A stretch of 64,000 nucleotides of DNA from an uncultured Lachnospiraceae bacterium (GCA_900548905.1 URMK01000032.1:1-64000), one strand, 5' to 3'. Counted from the first letter of the stretch, positions 17,637 to 27,062 are shown. The notes: generated by a model from the sequence alone, not told the origin. A program made the numbers and translations.

Positions 17637-19325
17637 TCAGCCGGCGCTCAGATAACGGTCATAGGCTCCCTGATAAAGCTCGATCAGCCGCTCTAAGCCC
17701 ATGCTGTTCAGAGTTTCCACAAACTGGGGATGGTTCTCTATGGGTTCCTCCCCGGTTATGAATTTCACTTCCATCTGCGCCGTATAGTTTTTGATTTCAT
17801 CCAGTACCAGCGCCACCTCTTCCCGTTCCTCAATCGTAAAGAACAGCTGGGGGAATTCCTGCTTCAGATAAGGGGCAATCCGTTCTTTCATCTGCGACTT
17901 GAAGGAGGTATCCTCCGGGGTATACTGCATGCTCCCCCATACGTCACCGTATTGGGAATTTCCCTGGAATTCCACGGCGAGAGGGGCGATTTCTTTACAC
18001 AGATAGTCCCACATCCCATTATAGCCTTCCGGTGTCACATACTCGCACTTCGTATGGTCTTCGTTCCATTTCAGGCCGCCTTCCCCTTCCCATTGTCCGT
18101 ATTCCGGCCCGGTAAACATTTCGGAGCCCTCGTCACTGAATGCATAATCAAAATAGCGGATGGTGGCCTCCGGGTACGGATTGGCGCTGGTGATAAAAAT
18201 ATTGGGCATACGCACCGCATCCCCGTACCATACCTTTTCCTCATTCCATTCGCTGGTAAGGGGATTGATGACTTCGTATTGCCCGTAAACCGCAGGATCG
18301 GTTGAACCCGTCATCACGAAATGGGCGGAATAGGAATATGCCCCCAGCTGCATTGCGGCCCCTTTGGCCCTGAGCTGTTCTTCATTCTGCGTAAAATATT
18401 CCTGATCCAGAAGCTTTTCATCAAAAAGCTGCTTCATCCGTTTTAAATATTCCACATAGATATCACTTGCCGGTACATAGACAATTCTATCCCCTTCCGT
18501 CATCCAGCGGGATGCCACAGAAGTAAACGGAATTCCCAACGGCCCTGCCACAAAGGGATCCACCGAATACTGATTATTGGTACCGCTTAGAGGGATGGTA
18601 TCGTTTTCCCCGTTCCCGTCCAAATCGCCGTCCCGCATGGCGACCAGCGCTTCATAAAATTCTTCATAGGTCTGGGGCATGGAAAGCCCTGCTGTTTCCA
18701 GCCATGCGGTGTTAAGGAAGCATCTGGCACCCAGCGTATCCAAATTACCTCCGGCAAAGGTGCCGTTCAGCCCGTACATATTCCCATCCGGTGCATACAG
18801 CTTCCGGCTCTCCGGGTATTTTTCCAGCAGCCCCATATAATTGGGGGCATAGTTGTCCAGAAGTTCATTCAGCGGTATCAGCTGCTTTGCCCCCGCATAG
18901 GTAATGATATCTCCGGTATCAAAATTCTGGGGGGTTGCAATTATGATATCGGGAAGATCCTGTGATGCAAAAATCAGGCTTTTCCGTTCCTTCCACTGAT
19001 CGTTATCCACGCATTCGATTTCCCAGCGGATTCCGGTAAGCTCCTCCATCTGTTTAAAATACCAAAGCTCCGGGCTGATGGGATAAAGGGGGCTTGTCTC
19101 TATCAAAACCTTCAGCGTAATCGGCTCATTCACAATCGGCATCCCCGTTTCATTCACAACGGCTGCTGTTTCCGCCCCGTGCTGTGCCGTGTTTTCCGCA
19201 GAAGCCTGTGCCCCGCTTTCTTTCCCTTCATTCGTGCCGCAGCCGGCCAGCAGGCCCATGCCCACAGCAGCGGCCGTAAAAAGGGCTGTTATCCTGTGTT
19301 TCTTCCAAAAGCAATTCTTCTTCAT
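17637..19325 (-). CDS. Extracellular sugar-binding lipoprotein (LplA-like)
   Basis: This 562-residue protein has a lipoprotein signal (MKKN, a hydrophobic core and GLLAGC, with the lipidated Cys at 29) followed by a Ser/Ala/Glu-rich linker. The mature part is a type 1 extracellular solute-binding fold of the large LplA/YtcQ class (for example LKVLIETSPLYPISPELWYF, DGDLDGNGENDTIPLSG). DLDGNGENDTI at about 235 looks like a calcium-binding loop common in this class. It is the first gene of the minus-strand operon, divergent from the ADP-ribosylglycohydrolase-type gene. The substrate is probably an oligosaccharide. Nothing in the sequence names it. Confidence 0.92.
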   Translation of the reverse strand: MKKNCFWKKHRITALFTAAAVGMGLLAGCGTNEGKESGAQASAENTAQHGAETAAVVNETGMPIVNEPITLKVLIETSPLYPISPELWYFKQMEELTGIRWEIECVDNDQWKERKSLIFASQDLPDIIIATPQNFDTGDIITYAGAKQLIPLNELLDNYAPNYMGLLEKYPESRKLYAPDGNMYGLNGTFAGGNLDTLGARCFLNTAWLETAGLSMPQTYEEFYEALVAMRDGDLDGNGENDTIPLSGTNNQYSVDPFVAGPLGIPFTSVASRWMTEGDRIVYVPASDIYVEYLKRMKQLFDEKLLDQEYFTQNEEQLRAKGAAMQLGAYSYSAHFVMTGSTDPAVYGQYEVINPLTSEWNEEKVWYGDAVRMPNIFITSANPYPEATIRYFDYAFSDEGSEMFTGPEYGQWEGEGGLKWNEDHTKCEYVTPEGYNGMWDYLCKEIAPLAVEFQGNSQYGDVWGSMQYTPEDTSFKSQMKERIAPYLKQEFPQLFFTIEEREEVALVLDEIKNYTAQMEVKFITGEEPIENHPQFVETLNSMGLERLIELYQGAYDRYLSAG

Positions 19326-19621
19326 AATACCTTCTCCTTTGAGTAATCAGGTTGTGCGTTCAGGCCAGTTGCAACTGCTGCATTCGCTGTTTTCATCATA
19401 GGGTATGGGCCGTTTAAATACAATCGGTCAAATTTGCGGACTATGTGCTTTTCTTGCACACCGGCCTTATTCCTCCGTAAATATGGCATATACAAATATG
19501 GCCTATTTACATTCTGCTTTCCGCCCCCTTACAATAACAGCATCTGAAGCGGTATCTGCCGCCGCGGATGCTGCAGTAAAACAAAGGAAACATAAGGCTA
19601 AAAGGAGGCAAAAGAAAAGAA
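19326..19621. promoter_or_regulatory. Divergent promoter region of the sugar locus
   Basis: This region separates the transporter operon (minus) from the enzyme pair (plus). A plausible plus-strand promoter is TTTACA (19506-19511), 18 bp, TACAAT (19530-19535). A 12-bp palindrome CAGTTGCAACTG sits at 19366-19377 close to the transporter start. The motif AAATATGGC occurs twice near 19480-19503. No clear minus-strand promoter could be picked. The AraC-type regulator of the operon is the likely binder. Confidence 0.5.
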
Positions 19622-21151
19622 ATGAATTATCAGATGGATGATTACCGCAACCGGGTACTGGGATGTTTTTTGGGAAAAAATGCCGGCGGAACTCTGGGGA
19701 TGCGCGATGAATGGCACAGACGTATCAACCATGTGGATGGTTATGTACATGAAATCACAGGAGAACCTCTGCCAAATGATGATATGGATATCCAATTGGT
19801 ATGGCTCGTTGCCCTGGAAGAGCAGGGTGTGAAGGTGGATGCCGGGCTTTTGGGCGACTACTGGATGTATTACGTAACCCCGCATTGGGCGGAATACGGA
19901 AACTGCAAGGGAAATATGCGTCTGGGCCTGCAGCCGCCTTTTTCCGGAACGGTGAACAATCCCTACAAAGACAGCTGCGGGGCCTATATCCGCTCTGAAA
20001 TCTGGGCCTGTCTTGCACCGGGCTGTCCCCAGATCGCAGTCACCTATGCCTATGAAGATGCCCTCATCGACCACGGGGAAGGAGAAGGCCTCTATGCGGA
20101 AATTTTCTGCGCCGCCATGGAAAGCGCCGCTTTTCTGGAAAAGGATATCCGTACCCTGCTGCATATCGGGCTATCCTATATTCCCTCCGAATGCGCGGTG
20201 GCCGGCGCCGTCCGTCTGGCTGAGTCTCTCTATGATAAGGAAACCTCCTGGCAGGATGCGAGAGATGAAATCCTGCGCAGCTACCTGGGGGGCTTTATTT
20301 TTACCATATCACAGGAGGATCAGGCCAAAGGCTTCCGGGACGGCCGGGTTGGCTGGGAAGCCCCCTCCAATATCGGCATGATCACCATTGCTCTTTTATA
20401 CGGGGAAGGGGATTTCGGAAAAACCCTCTGCCTTGCCGTCAACTGCGGGGAAGATACTGACTGTACCGCCGCTACCGCAGGTTCCCTGCTGGGTATCCTT
20501 CTGGGAATCGACGGTATTCCGGAGGAATGGGCCAAACCCGTAGGCACCGGGCTGAAAACGGCATGTCTGAATCTGGGCGAACTGGGAAATTTGGGAAGCC
20601 TGCTGCCCAAAGATATTTTTGAGCTGCAGCGAAGGATCGAAGCCCTTGTTCCCCGCGCCCTTGCGCTCCACAAAGCAGATATCCGCCTTGGCAGCGGCCC
20701 TACCGATATTACCAGGGAACTGGAATGCCGGGATTATTCGTTCCTGTACCGGGGAATGAATACGGCACGTTTTACCTTCCCTTTCTTCCGGATAGATGTA
20801 ACCTACGAAAACGGCCCATCCATCAGCCCCGGCATGAATAAACGGGTTACCTTTACCGTCCACAACCGGTACAAAACCTCTGAAAATTTCCGGATCCGGA
20901 TTTATTCAGGCTGCGGTGATAAGGAGGAATGGTCGGTTTCTCCCTCTTCCGCCCTGATCCATGTGCCGGAGGGCGTCTGGTTCCAAAACAGGGAAAGCAT
21001 CATTTTTACCTTTTCCTTCGGGCGTCCTTCCGATGGAAGCCTCACCGAGCTTTCCTATCACGCGGTTGCGGAATTTTCCACCCCCAGCCGTGCGGGAGTC
21101 ATGCTTGTCCCGCTGCACTTTATTTCCGCAGGGGAAGGAGGAAACCTGTGA
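19622..21151 (+). CDS. ADP-ribosylglycohydrolase-fold enzyme with C-terminal beta domain
   Basis: This 509-residue protein has an N-terminal DraG/ADP-ribosylglycohydrolase fold (about 8-330). It shows the metal-binding motifs of the family: NDDMDIQ at about 52-58 and GEDTDCTAATAG near 277. Helical family features include GCFLGKNAGG at the start. The C-terminal 130 residues (about 380-509) look like a beta-sandwich. Family members beside sugar transporters are thought to remove ADP-ribose or to act on sugar-like substrates, and the substrate here is unknown. The ATG is preceded by AAAAGGAGG at 13 bases. The stop overlaps the next gene's GTG start, so the two enzymes are coupled. Confidence 0.85.
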   Translation: MNYQMDDYRNRVLGCFLGKNAGGTLGMRDEWHRRINHVDGYVHEITGEPLPNDDMDIQLVWLVALEEQGVKVDAGLLGDYWMYYVTPHWAEYGNCKGNMRLGLQPPFSGTVNNPYKDSCGAYIRSEIWACLAPGCPQIAVTYAYEDALIDHGEGEGLYAEIFCAAMESAAFLEKDIRTLLHIGLSYIPSECAVAGAVRLAESLYDKETSWQDARDEILRSYLGGFIFTISQEDQAKGFRDGRVGWEAPSNIGMITIALLYGEGDFGKTLCLAVNCGEDTDCTAATAGSLLGILLGIDGIPEEWAKPVGTGLKTACLNLGELGNLGSLLPKDIFELQRRIEALVPRALALHKADIRLGSGPTDITRELECRDYSFLYRGMNTARFTFPFFRIDVTYENGPSISPGMNKRVTFTVHNRYKTSENFRIRIYSGCGDKEEWSVSPSSALIHVPEGVWFQNRESIIFTFSFGRPSDGSLTELSYHAVAEFSTPSRAGVMLVPLHFISAGEGGNL

Positions 21152-23253
21152 AGCAGCTGAAAAACCAAACGGATATCCTCACGCTCAACGAACGGGGATG
21201 CATCACTTCCTTTTGCTGTACCCATGCTCCCGGACTGGATTTTATCCAGCCGGGAAGTTTTCCCAGTCTTTCCTTCCAGTACCGGCTCCGGGATCGGCTC
21301 ATGGAAATAGAAAGTGTTCACGATATTCCCGCAGTCCGGGAACTGGAGCAGGGAATAGAATACACCTACACCGATATAGAAGGGACCGGCGTCACCATAG
21401 TCTGCCGGATCCAGGTACGTCCCGACAGCTTTGCCTTCACCTTTTCCCTGAAAGAAACCAACGGACTGTGTATTACCGGGATAGCCTACCCGTTTCTGAT
21501 ATCCCGGTACCAGCTTGAAGGCACTCCCGGCAGCGAAGCCCTGCTCTATCCCCTTAATGCGGGCCTCCTTAAAAAGGCTCCCCAGCCCCGGGAGCTGGAG
21601 CCGGACAGCTTCCATGCCTGGCGCTTCACACCAGAAAACGGGGATACCTTCCACTATCCGGGACAGGTTTTCGCCCAGTTTCTGGAATACTACAACGACA
21701 GGGCCGGCATGCTCGCCATGTGTGACGATACGGAGGGAGCGCTTAAATTAATAAAGCCCGTTCACCGCAGCGGCCTGCGCCTTGGTTTTTTCCATGCAGG
21801 AGACTGGAGGCAGCCCCATGAACTGGGTTACACCTTCCTGCTGCGCAGTTTCCGGGGGGACTGGTATAACGCGGCGGATATCTACAGGCGCTGGTCCTCC
21901 TGCCAGACATGGAGTGTCCCTCTGGAAAAGCGGCCGGAGATTCCCGGCTGGCTTCTGGATTCACCTGTCCATGTCATTCTCCGTATCCAGGGCAGAATTG
22001 ACGAAGGCCCGGTGGAGCCAAACGAATGCTTCCAGCCTTATGAAAAAGCAATCCCCCTTCTGGAACAGACGGCGGAAGCGCTGGACTCTCCCATCGCCCC
22101 CATTATTATGGCCTGGGAAAAGAAAGGGCCCTGGGTTTATCCGGACTGCTTCCCTCCGGCCGGCGGCGATGAATCGCTCCGGCGCTTTACCCAAATGGCA
22201 AGGGAACACGGCTGGCATGTAGGCTCCTACTGCAACGGGACCCGTTGGGTAACCGAACAATATTGGTCCGGCTATGACGGGCATGATTATTTCCTGGAAC
22301 AAAAAGGAGGCGAAACCCTGTGCCGTACCGTGGAAAATACATACTGGCAGGAACGCTGGGATACCTCCTGGAGACATTCCTATGCGGCCTGCCTGGAAGT
22401 GGAACGCACACGCAAAACAGCGGAGGATTTCTGTCTCCGGCTTGCGGGGGACGGGCTGGATTATATCCAGTTCCTGGATCAGAACGTAGGCTGTACTGCA
22501 TTTCCCTGCTACGCAGAGGATCACGGACATCCGCCCATGCCCGGGCAATGGATGACACAGGCATGCGAAAGGCTGGGAGATACGTTCCGCAGTGTCTGCC
22601 GGGAAAGCGGCCGCCCCATGGCTTTTGCCCTGGAACAGCCCTGCTGTGAATATTTCCTACGGGATATCCATATCTGCGATGTCCGCGTTGGCCCTCCCGG
22701 ACATCCCTATTATAAAGGCGGTTTTATACCCCTGGCCCAATTTCTCCACCATGAATACATTTTATTCCAGGGAGCCTTCGGCTGCGGCCAGGAGCCGTAC
22801 CATCTGCCCATAAGGACCGCAGCCAACTTTGTATGGGGCAATATCCCCGGCGGCGTCCTCACAGGGGACGGAGACTTTGTCAACCGGGATCACCCGCAGC
22901 CATGGGGTGTATGGGAGCCGAAGCTGGGAAATAACAACGATACTCTTGCTATCATGAAAAGCGCCGCCGCCGTGCGCCGCGGCGCCGGAAAGCCTTATCT
23001 GGTCTACGGCCGGATGCAAAAACCTGCCCGTCTGGAAGGGATCCGTACCATATCCTGGCAATACGGAGATTTTGCCAACGAAGCCCCGGCAGTCTTCGAC
23101 TGCCTGTGGGAGGCGCCCGATGGAAGGCTGGGCCTGGCTCTCGCAAACTGGACGGAAGAAAACCAGACGGTTTATGTCAATGACGCCCGTCTGGGAACGC
23201 CCCGTACTATACAGATTCCGGCATTAAGCTGTTTGCTGGAAGAAGCGGAATAG
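21148..23253 (+). CDS. DUF6259-type putative glycoside hydrolase
   Basis: I place the start at the GTG at 21148, with GGAAGGAGG six bases upstream and a GTGA overlap with the previous stop. The longer open frame from 20929 lies inside the previous gene. The 701-residue protein has an N-terminal beta domain (about 1-240), a central TIM-barrel-like region with PIAPIIMAWEKKGPW, DYIQFLDQNVG and FALEQPCCEYF, and a C-terminal beta domain. It has the look of the DUF6259 family of barrel glycosidases. Asp in FLDQN and Glu in ALEQP are my guesses for catalytic residues. No signal peptide is present, so it acts on imported sugar, probably that carried by the divergent transporter. Confidence 0.75.
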   Translation: MKQLKNQTDILTLNERGCITSFCCTHAPGLDFIQPGSFPSLSFQYRLRDRLMEIESVHDIPAVRELEQGIEYTYTDIEGTGVTIVCRIQVRPDSFAFTFSLKETNGLCITGIAYPFLISRYQLEGTPGSEALLYPLNAGLLKKAPQPRELEPDSFHAWRFTPENGDTFHYPGQVFAQFLEYYNDRAGMLAMCDDTEGALKLIKPVHRSGLRLGFFHAGDWRQPHELGYTFLLRSFRGDWYNAADIYRRWSSCQTWSVPLEKRPEIPGWLLDSPVHVILRIQGRIDEGPVEPNECFQPYEKAIPLLEQTAEALDSPIAPIIMAWEKKGPWVYPDCFPPAGGDESLRRFTQMAREHGWHVGSYCNGTRWVTEQYWSGYDGHDYFLEQKGGETLCRTVENTYWQERWDTSWRHSYAACLEVERTRKTAEDFCLRLAGDGLDYIQFLDQNVGCTAFPCYAEDHGHPPMPGQWMTQACERLGDTFRSVCRESGRPMAFALEQPCCEYFLRDIHICDVRVGPPGHPYYKGGFIPLAQFLHHEYILFQGAFGCGQEPYHLPIRTAANFVWGNIPGGVLTGDGDFVNRDHPQPWGVWEPKLGNNNDTLAIMKSAAAVRRGAGKPYLVYGRMQKPARLEGIRTISWQYGDFANEAPAVFDCLWEAPDGRLGLALANWTEENQTVYVNDARLGTPRTIQIPALSCLLEEAE

Positions 23254-23452
23254 CCGGAGACAGCTGCGCTTTCTTACTTCCCCCCCTTCTCCATACAAAA
23301 ACGGTGATCAGGGCGAACAAAAGGTCTGCCATGCCAAACGCTACGCCCGGCTTAAAGGCATTCCATTCCGTTACCAGTGCTATGCACATACCCAGTGCAT
23401 GCCGTGGCAGCACCGCCACACGTTGGAAAAGCCGACAGGCGCACATGGGCTG

Positions 23453-23490
23453 AAAAACCGCCCCGGGGAACAGACTCCGGAGCGGTTTTT
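23453..23490. terminator. Bidirectional rho-independent terminator
   Basis: AAAAACCGCCCCGG (23453-23466) pairs with CCGGAGCGGTTTTT (23477-23490), with one mismatch in 14. Both strands end in T5. On the plus strand it would stop the enzyme operon about 200 bp past its last gene. On the minus strand it sits 10 bp past the stop of the tiny frame at 23500. Confidence 0.8.
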
Positions 23491-23499
23491 CTGATTGGC

Positions 23500-23571
23500 T
23501 CATTCTGCAATTTTCTTTCTCTCCCGCCCGGCCAGACGGATCATATAGATGCCGATGAACAAAATAATCAC
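23500..23571 (-). CDS. Possible 23-residue membrane peptide
   Basis: A GTG at 23571 follows GGAGG (23582-23586) by 10 bases. The 23-residue product is one hydrophobic helix (IILFIGIYMI) followed by a basic tail (RLAGRERKKIAE), and the frame is closed by a terminator 10 bp later. This is the layout of small single-pass membrane peptides, including some type I toxins. The same frame stays open upstream without a start codon, so it may instead be the C-terminal remnant of a membrane protein gene. An ATG at 23575 in another frame competes for the same ribosome site. Confidence 0.3.
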   Translation of the reverse strand: MIILFIGIYMIRLAGRERKKIAE

Positions 23572-23688
23572 ACATACCGTTCCTCCGGTGATTTCATTTT
23601 CCTGACCCGAAGCATATGGATGACCGACGCGGTAACTTTATAAAACGTATAGGCCGCCGGCTCTTTTTACACCAGCAGTTCTCTTTCC

Positions 23689-23717
23689 TTTACAAAGCCG
23701 GTATGAAATCATATAAT
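23689..23717 (+). promoter_or_regulatory. Sigma-70/A-type promoter of the HD-GYP gene
   Basis: TTTACA (23689-23694), a 17-bp spacer and TATAAT (23712-23717) lie 36 bp before the ATG at 23753. The match to the housekeeping consensus and the spacing are close to ideal. Confidence 0.8.
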
Positions 23718-23752
23718 TAGAGTTAAACATTAGTACTACAGGGGGGACGGAC

Positions 23753-25708
23753 ATGGAAAATGTAACTCATGGATTTTGCTCACGTGAGGAGTGGACACAG
23801 TGGTTTGCCGATTATAACCTGATTGTGTCGGAAATAAATGATGCCAGCTATGAACTCATAGTAAGCGATCTCCCGGCAGACGAGTGGATTGCGGGATACC
23901 GCCATAACTCCAGGCAGATCCGGGAGGCTTACGTACGCAATGAGCAGATGCTGGATCGCCATGTCCGTTGGTTCACACGTACGCCCGGGCGCTGGACCAG
24001 GGAAGTGGCAGACCCGCTGACAGACTCCCTTTTCCGTTTTATCACCCGCGTGCAGGATCTCGGTTGCGCATATGAAATCGCAGATTCACTTGTGGATTTT
24101 TATAGTCCGCTTGGTGATGAGACAGCATTAATGAAATGCTATACGGTACGTGCCTTTTCCTATGGCTTTCTGGAACCCATCCACCTGGGTTCCCGGGCTT
24201 ATGAGGATTGTGTCCGTGCCGCCGTATTCTATGAACGGCATTTCATGGAGCTTACCCCGGAAGAGCAGAGCATGGGGTTATCCATCTATGACTTGGAATT
24301 TGACCGCTTTATCAACTGTTTAAAACTGGGAAGCATCACCCCCGGACTGTTGGATGACATGTTAGCCTGCTATGAAGCGGCAAACCGTGCTGCCGCATAT
24401 GTTATCCGCACCGATCAGGGGTATGAATTCAACCGGATCATACCTGACTTTGCTTATTATATGGGTTTTGGGGCCTTATGCCTAATGCCCGGGATGTGTA
24501 CGGCCGCCCAGGCAGAGGTCATCTATCAGGCCGCCGCACACCGCCAGCATGACCCTGATCGCTCCGGAAAAGCTCCCTCGTTAAATTACCGGGTACGAAC
24601 CGGGCTGGTTTACCGGATGGCCCAGCGTCTGCTTGGCCTGTGCACGGATGAGACGATTCTCGCAGAACTCACACAGCTGACACAGGAGTATTTTCCCACA
24701 CTGTTTACAGGTGCCACCTACAGCCAGGGAGCAGTAGAGGCCGTGAGCGCCATCCAGCTGGCAACCGAAAATCTGACCCGGCACGGAGAAAAAGAACCGG
24801 CTCTTTACCAGGCGGTGCAGGAGCTTTTCGCCCGGTATTTTACCACCCGGCCCTATACTACCTTTGTGGATTACGTCTGCGGTTCCTATAATTACTGCTA
24901 TGTGCTTTCCGCGCTGCCTCATATCTGTGATGAGGAAATTCTGCTGCAGACACTTCTGAAGCTGACCATGTTCCGGCAGGTACAGACAGCCATGCACTCC
25001 ATCATGGTCGGCAGGCTGGCGCTTGAGCTTCTGGACCGTCTGATCGACCGTCGTCCGGATCTGCTGTCAGGCCAGTTAGGAACCACTTCTCCGGAAGAGG
25101 TGGTGCGCCGCAGGAAGGAGTTCCGGCGTTATCTCTATTCCGGTGCGCTGCTTCATGATATCGGAAAGGTATTGTGCTCCAGTGTAATTAACGCCCAGAG
25201 CCACCGCCTGGGAGAGCTGGAATTCCAGGTGCTTATGTTCCATCCTGTCACCGGAGGTGAAATGCTGGAAAATCTGCCCTGTCTGTCGGTTTTCCGGGAT
25301 ATCGCGCTGGGACACCACAAAAGCTATGACGGTACCCGGGGATATCCGCAGGAATTTGACAATACGGCTTCTCCCCAGAAGATTTTTATTGATATCATCA
25401 CTATCTGTGACAGCCTGGATGCCGCTACCGATCACCTGGGACGCAATTACGCAACTGCCAAGTCTTTTGATACGGTGCTGGAAGAGCTGAAAGCCGGACG
25501 TCAAACGAGATATTCCGGGGATCTGGTCGATCTTCTGGACGGTGATAAAGACCTGTGCGCGCAGGTGCGCAGTATTCTGGAGGAAGGGCGCCGGGATGTC
25601 TATTATGATGTGCACAAAATGATTCTGAGCGAATTGTCCGTTCCGCTAAAGCCGAAGAAAGATCACGACTGGCTCTTCGATTTGGGCCTTCCTTATGGAA
25701 TCGACTGA
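23753..25708 (+). CDS. HD-GYP-type phosphohydrolase with a long uncharacterised N-terminal region
   Basis: The C-terminal third of this 651-residue protein is an HD-GYP-like domain: HDIGK (about 468), a downstream His in FHPVTGGEML, GHHKSYDGTRGYP (about 519) and DSLDAATD (about 552). Proteins of this class cleave cyclic di-GMP. The third motif reads HHKSYDGTRGYP, against the usual HHExxDGxGYP, so the metal site may be altered. The first 450 residues form a helical region without transmembrane segments that I do not recognise. It starts at an ATG with GGGGGGAC upstream and has its own strong promoter. FprA follows 92 bp downstream. Confidence 0.82.
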   Translation: MENVTHGFCSREEWTQWFADYNLIVSEINDASYELIVSDLPADEWIAGYRHNSRQIREAYVRNEQMLDRHVRWFTRTPGRWTREVADPLTDSLFRFITRVQDLGCAYEIADSLVDFYSPLGDETALMKCYTVRAFSYGFLEPIHLGSRAYEDCVRAAVFYERHFMELTPEEQSMGLSIYDLEFDRFINCLKLGSITPGLLDDMLACYEAANRAAAYVIRTDQGYEFNRIIPDFAYYMGFGALCLMPGMCTAAQAEVIYQAAAHRQHDPDRSGKAPSLNYRVRTGLVYRMAQRLLGLCTDETILAELTQLTQEYFPTLFTGATYSQGAVEAVSAIQLATENLTRHGEKEPALYQAVQELFARYFTTRPYTTFVDYVCGSYNYCYVLSALPHICDEEILLQTLLKLTMFRQVQTAMHSIMVGRLALELLDRLIDRRPDLLSGQLGTTSPEEVVRRRKEFRRYLYSGALLHDIGKVLCSSVINAQSHRLGELEFQVLMFHPVTGGEMLENLPCLSVFRDIALGHHKSYDGTRGYPQEFDNTASPQKIFIDIITICDSLDAATDHLGRNYATAKSFDTVLEELKAGRQTRYSGDLVDLLDGDKDLCAQVRSILEEGRRDVYYDVHKMILSELSVPLKPKKDHDWLFDLGLPYGID

Positions 25709-25800
25709 TAAAGAAACCTGACGGAATAAAGCCATATGTTTCTGAATAAGAAATGCAGTATAACAGATAATACTGCAAAAAGGAAAGTGAGGAATCCCTC

Positions 25801-27006
25801 ATGCACTGCACCTGCAAACTATCAGATTCCGTATATTGGACGGGCGGCTGTGACCGCCGTATGGCTTTATTTGAAAATCTGTTTCCCATTCCCCATGGGA
25901 TCACCTATAATTCCTATCTTATCATGGATGAACACACCGCATTAATCGACACGGTGGACGCTTCGATCTCCCGTCAGTTTTTGGAGAACGTTCTCCATAC
26001 GTTAAACGGACGCTCGCTGGACTATCTGGTGATAAACCATATGGAACCGGATCATTGCGCCAACATTGAAGAGCTGCTGCTGCGTTTCCCGGATATAACG
26101 CTGGTGGGGAATGCAAAGACCTTTGCGCTGATGCGCCAGTTTTATGATTTTGATTTTACAGGCCATATGCTCACGGTCAAAGAAAAAGACAGCCTGGGGC
26201 TTGGTTCCCACACGCTGCGCTTTTATTTAACCCCAATGGTACATTGGCCCGAGGTCATGATGACATATGAAGAAACAGAGAAGCTGCTCTTCTCCGCCGA
26301 TGCTTTCGGCAGCTTCGGCGCCCTGAGCGGTAATCTGTTCAATGACGAAGTAAACCTGGAACAGGACTGGCTGTCCGAGGTCCGCAGGTATTATGGAAAT
26401 ATTGTGGGAAAATACGGGATTCAGGTCCAGTCCGCGCTGAAGAAGCTTTCCCTTTTGGATATAAAAATGATATGCCCGCTCCATGGCCTGGTGTGGAGAA
26501 GCCGCCTGGATCAGTTATTCCATCAATATGACCTGTGGAGCCGCTATGAGCCGGAAGAGCAGACCGCGGCCCTTTTCTATGGATCCATGTACGGTGATAC
26601 GGAAAATGCGATTAACATCCTGGCGCACGGCCTGGCAGGCGCCGGCGTGAAGAATATCTGCGTATACGATATCTCCAATACCCATGTATCCACCCTGATC
26701 GCCGAAGTTTTCCGCTGCAGCCATCTGCTATTGGCCGCCCCCACCTATAACAACGGCATTTACCCGGTCATGGCTAACTTTCTGCACGATATGAAAGCCC
26801 TGAATCTGCAGAACCGTACCATCGGCCTGCTGGAAAACGGATCCTGGGCCCCTGCGGCGGGCAGGCAGATCCAGGCCATGCTGCAGGAAATGAAGGATGT
26901 CAGGGTGCTGGATCCTGTGGTTACGGTCCGCTCTTCCCTGAAGGGAGAAACCCTTTCCCAGTTAGACAAGCTCAAAGAAAACCTTCTCACATCTCTTTCC
27001 CTGTAG
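25801..27006 (+). CDS. FprA-family A-type flavoprotein (flavodiiron protein)
   Basis: This 401-residue protein joins a metallo-beta-lactamase-like domain to a flavodoxin domain. The diiron ligands are visible: the HxExDH motif in NHMEPDHCAN (about 80-89), His in TPMVHWPE, Asp in LFSADAFG and His in CPLHGLVW. The flavodoxin part begins at about 258 with LFYGSMYGDTENAINIL, the FMN phosphate loop. Flavodiiron proteins reduce oxygen or nitric oxide to protect anaerobes, taking electrons from rubredoxin or a similar carrier. None is encoded next to it. A ribosome site of the form GGAAAGTGAGG precedes the ATG. Confidence 0.93.
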   Translation: MHCTCKLSDSVYWTGGCDRRMALFENLFPIPHGITYNSYLIMDEHTALIDTVDASISRQFLENVLHTLNGRSLDYLVINHMEPDHCANIEELLLRFPDITLVGNAKTFALMRQFYDFDFTGHMLTVKEKDSLGLGSHTLRFYLTPMVHWPEVMMTYEETEKLLFSADAFGSFGALSGNLFNDEVNLEQDWLSEVRRYYGNIVGKYGIQVQSALKKLSLLDIKMICPLHGLVWRSRLDQLFHQYDLWSRYEPEEQTAALFYGSMYGDTENAINILAHGLAGAGVKNICVYDISNTHVSTLIAEVFRCSHLLLAAPTYNNGIYPVMANFLHDMKALNLQNRTIGLLENGSWAPAAGRQIQAMLQEMKDVRVLDPVVTVRSSLKGETLSQLDKLKENLLTSLSL

Positions 27007-27062
27007 CACACGAAAGAAAGCGGCCGCCTTCCTGTCCCGCCGGCAGCCGCCGTTCGCCCGGC

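Larger units (their letters stand above)
23254..23752. other. Intergenic stretch with terminator, possible tiny gene and promoter
   Basis: Nearly 500 bp lie between the DUF6259-type gene and the HD-GYP gene. From left to right they hold about 200 bp with no convincing gene, a bidirectional terminator (23453-23490), a possible 23-codon minus-strand membrane peptide (23500-23571), and a strong plus-strand promoter (23689-23717). A 122-codon minus-strand frame from 23575 runs through the terminator hairpin and into the 3' end of the enzyme gene, so I do not call it. Confidence 0.5.

Noticed and set aside
20929..21147. N-terminal extension of the DUF6259-type frame
   Set aside because: It lies inside the upstream gene. 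The GTG at 21148 has a strong ribosome site and a GTGA overlap.
23207..23575. 122-codon minus-strand frame
   Set aside because: It runs through a terminator hairpin and overlaps the 3' end of the DUF6259-type gene. The better-shaped frame in the same place is the 23-codon one.
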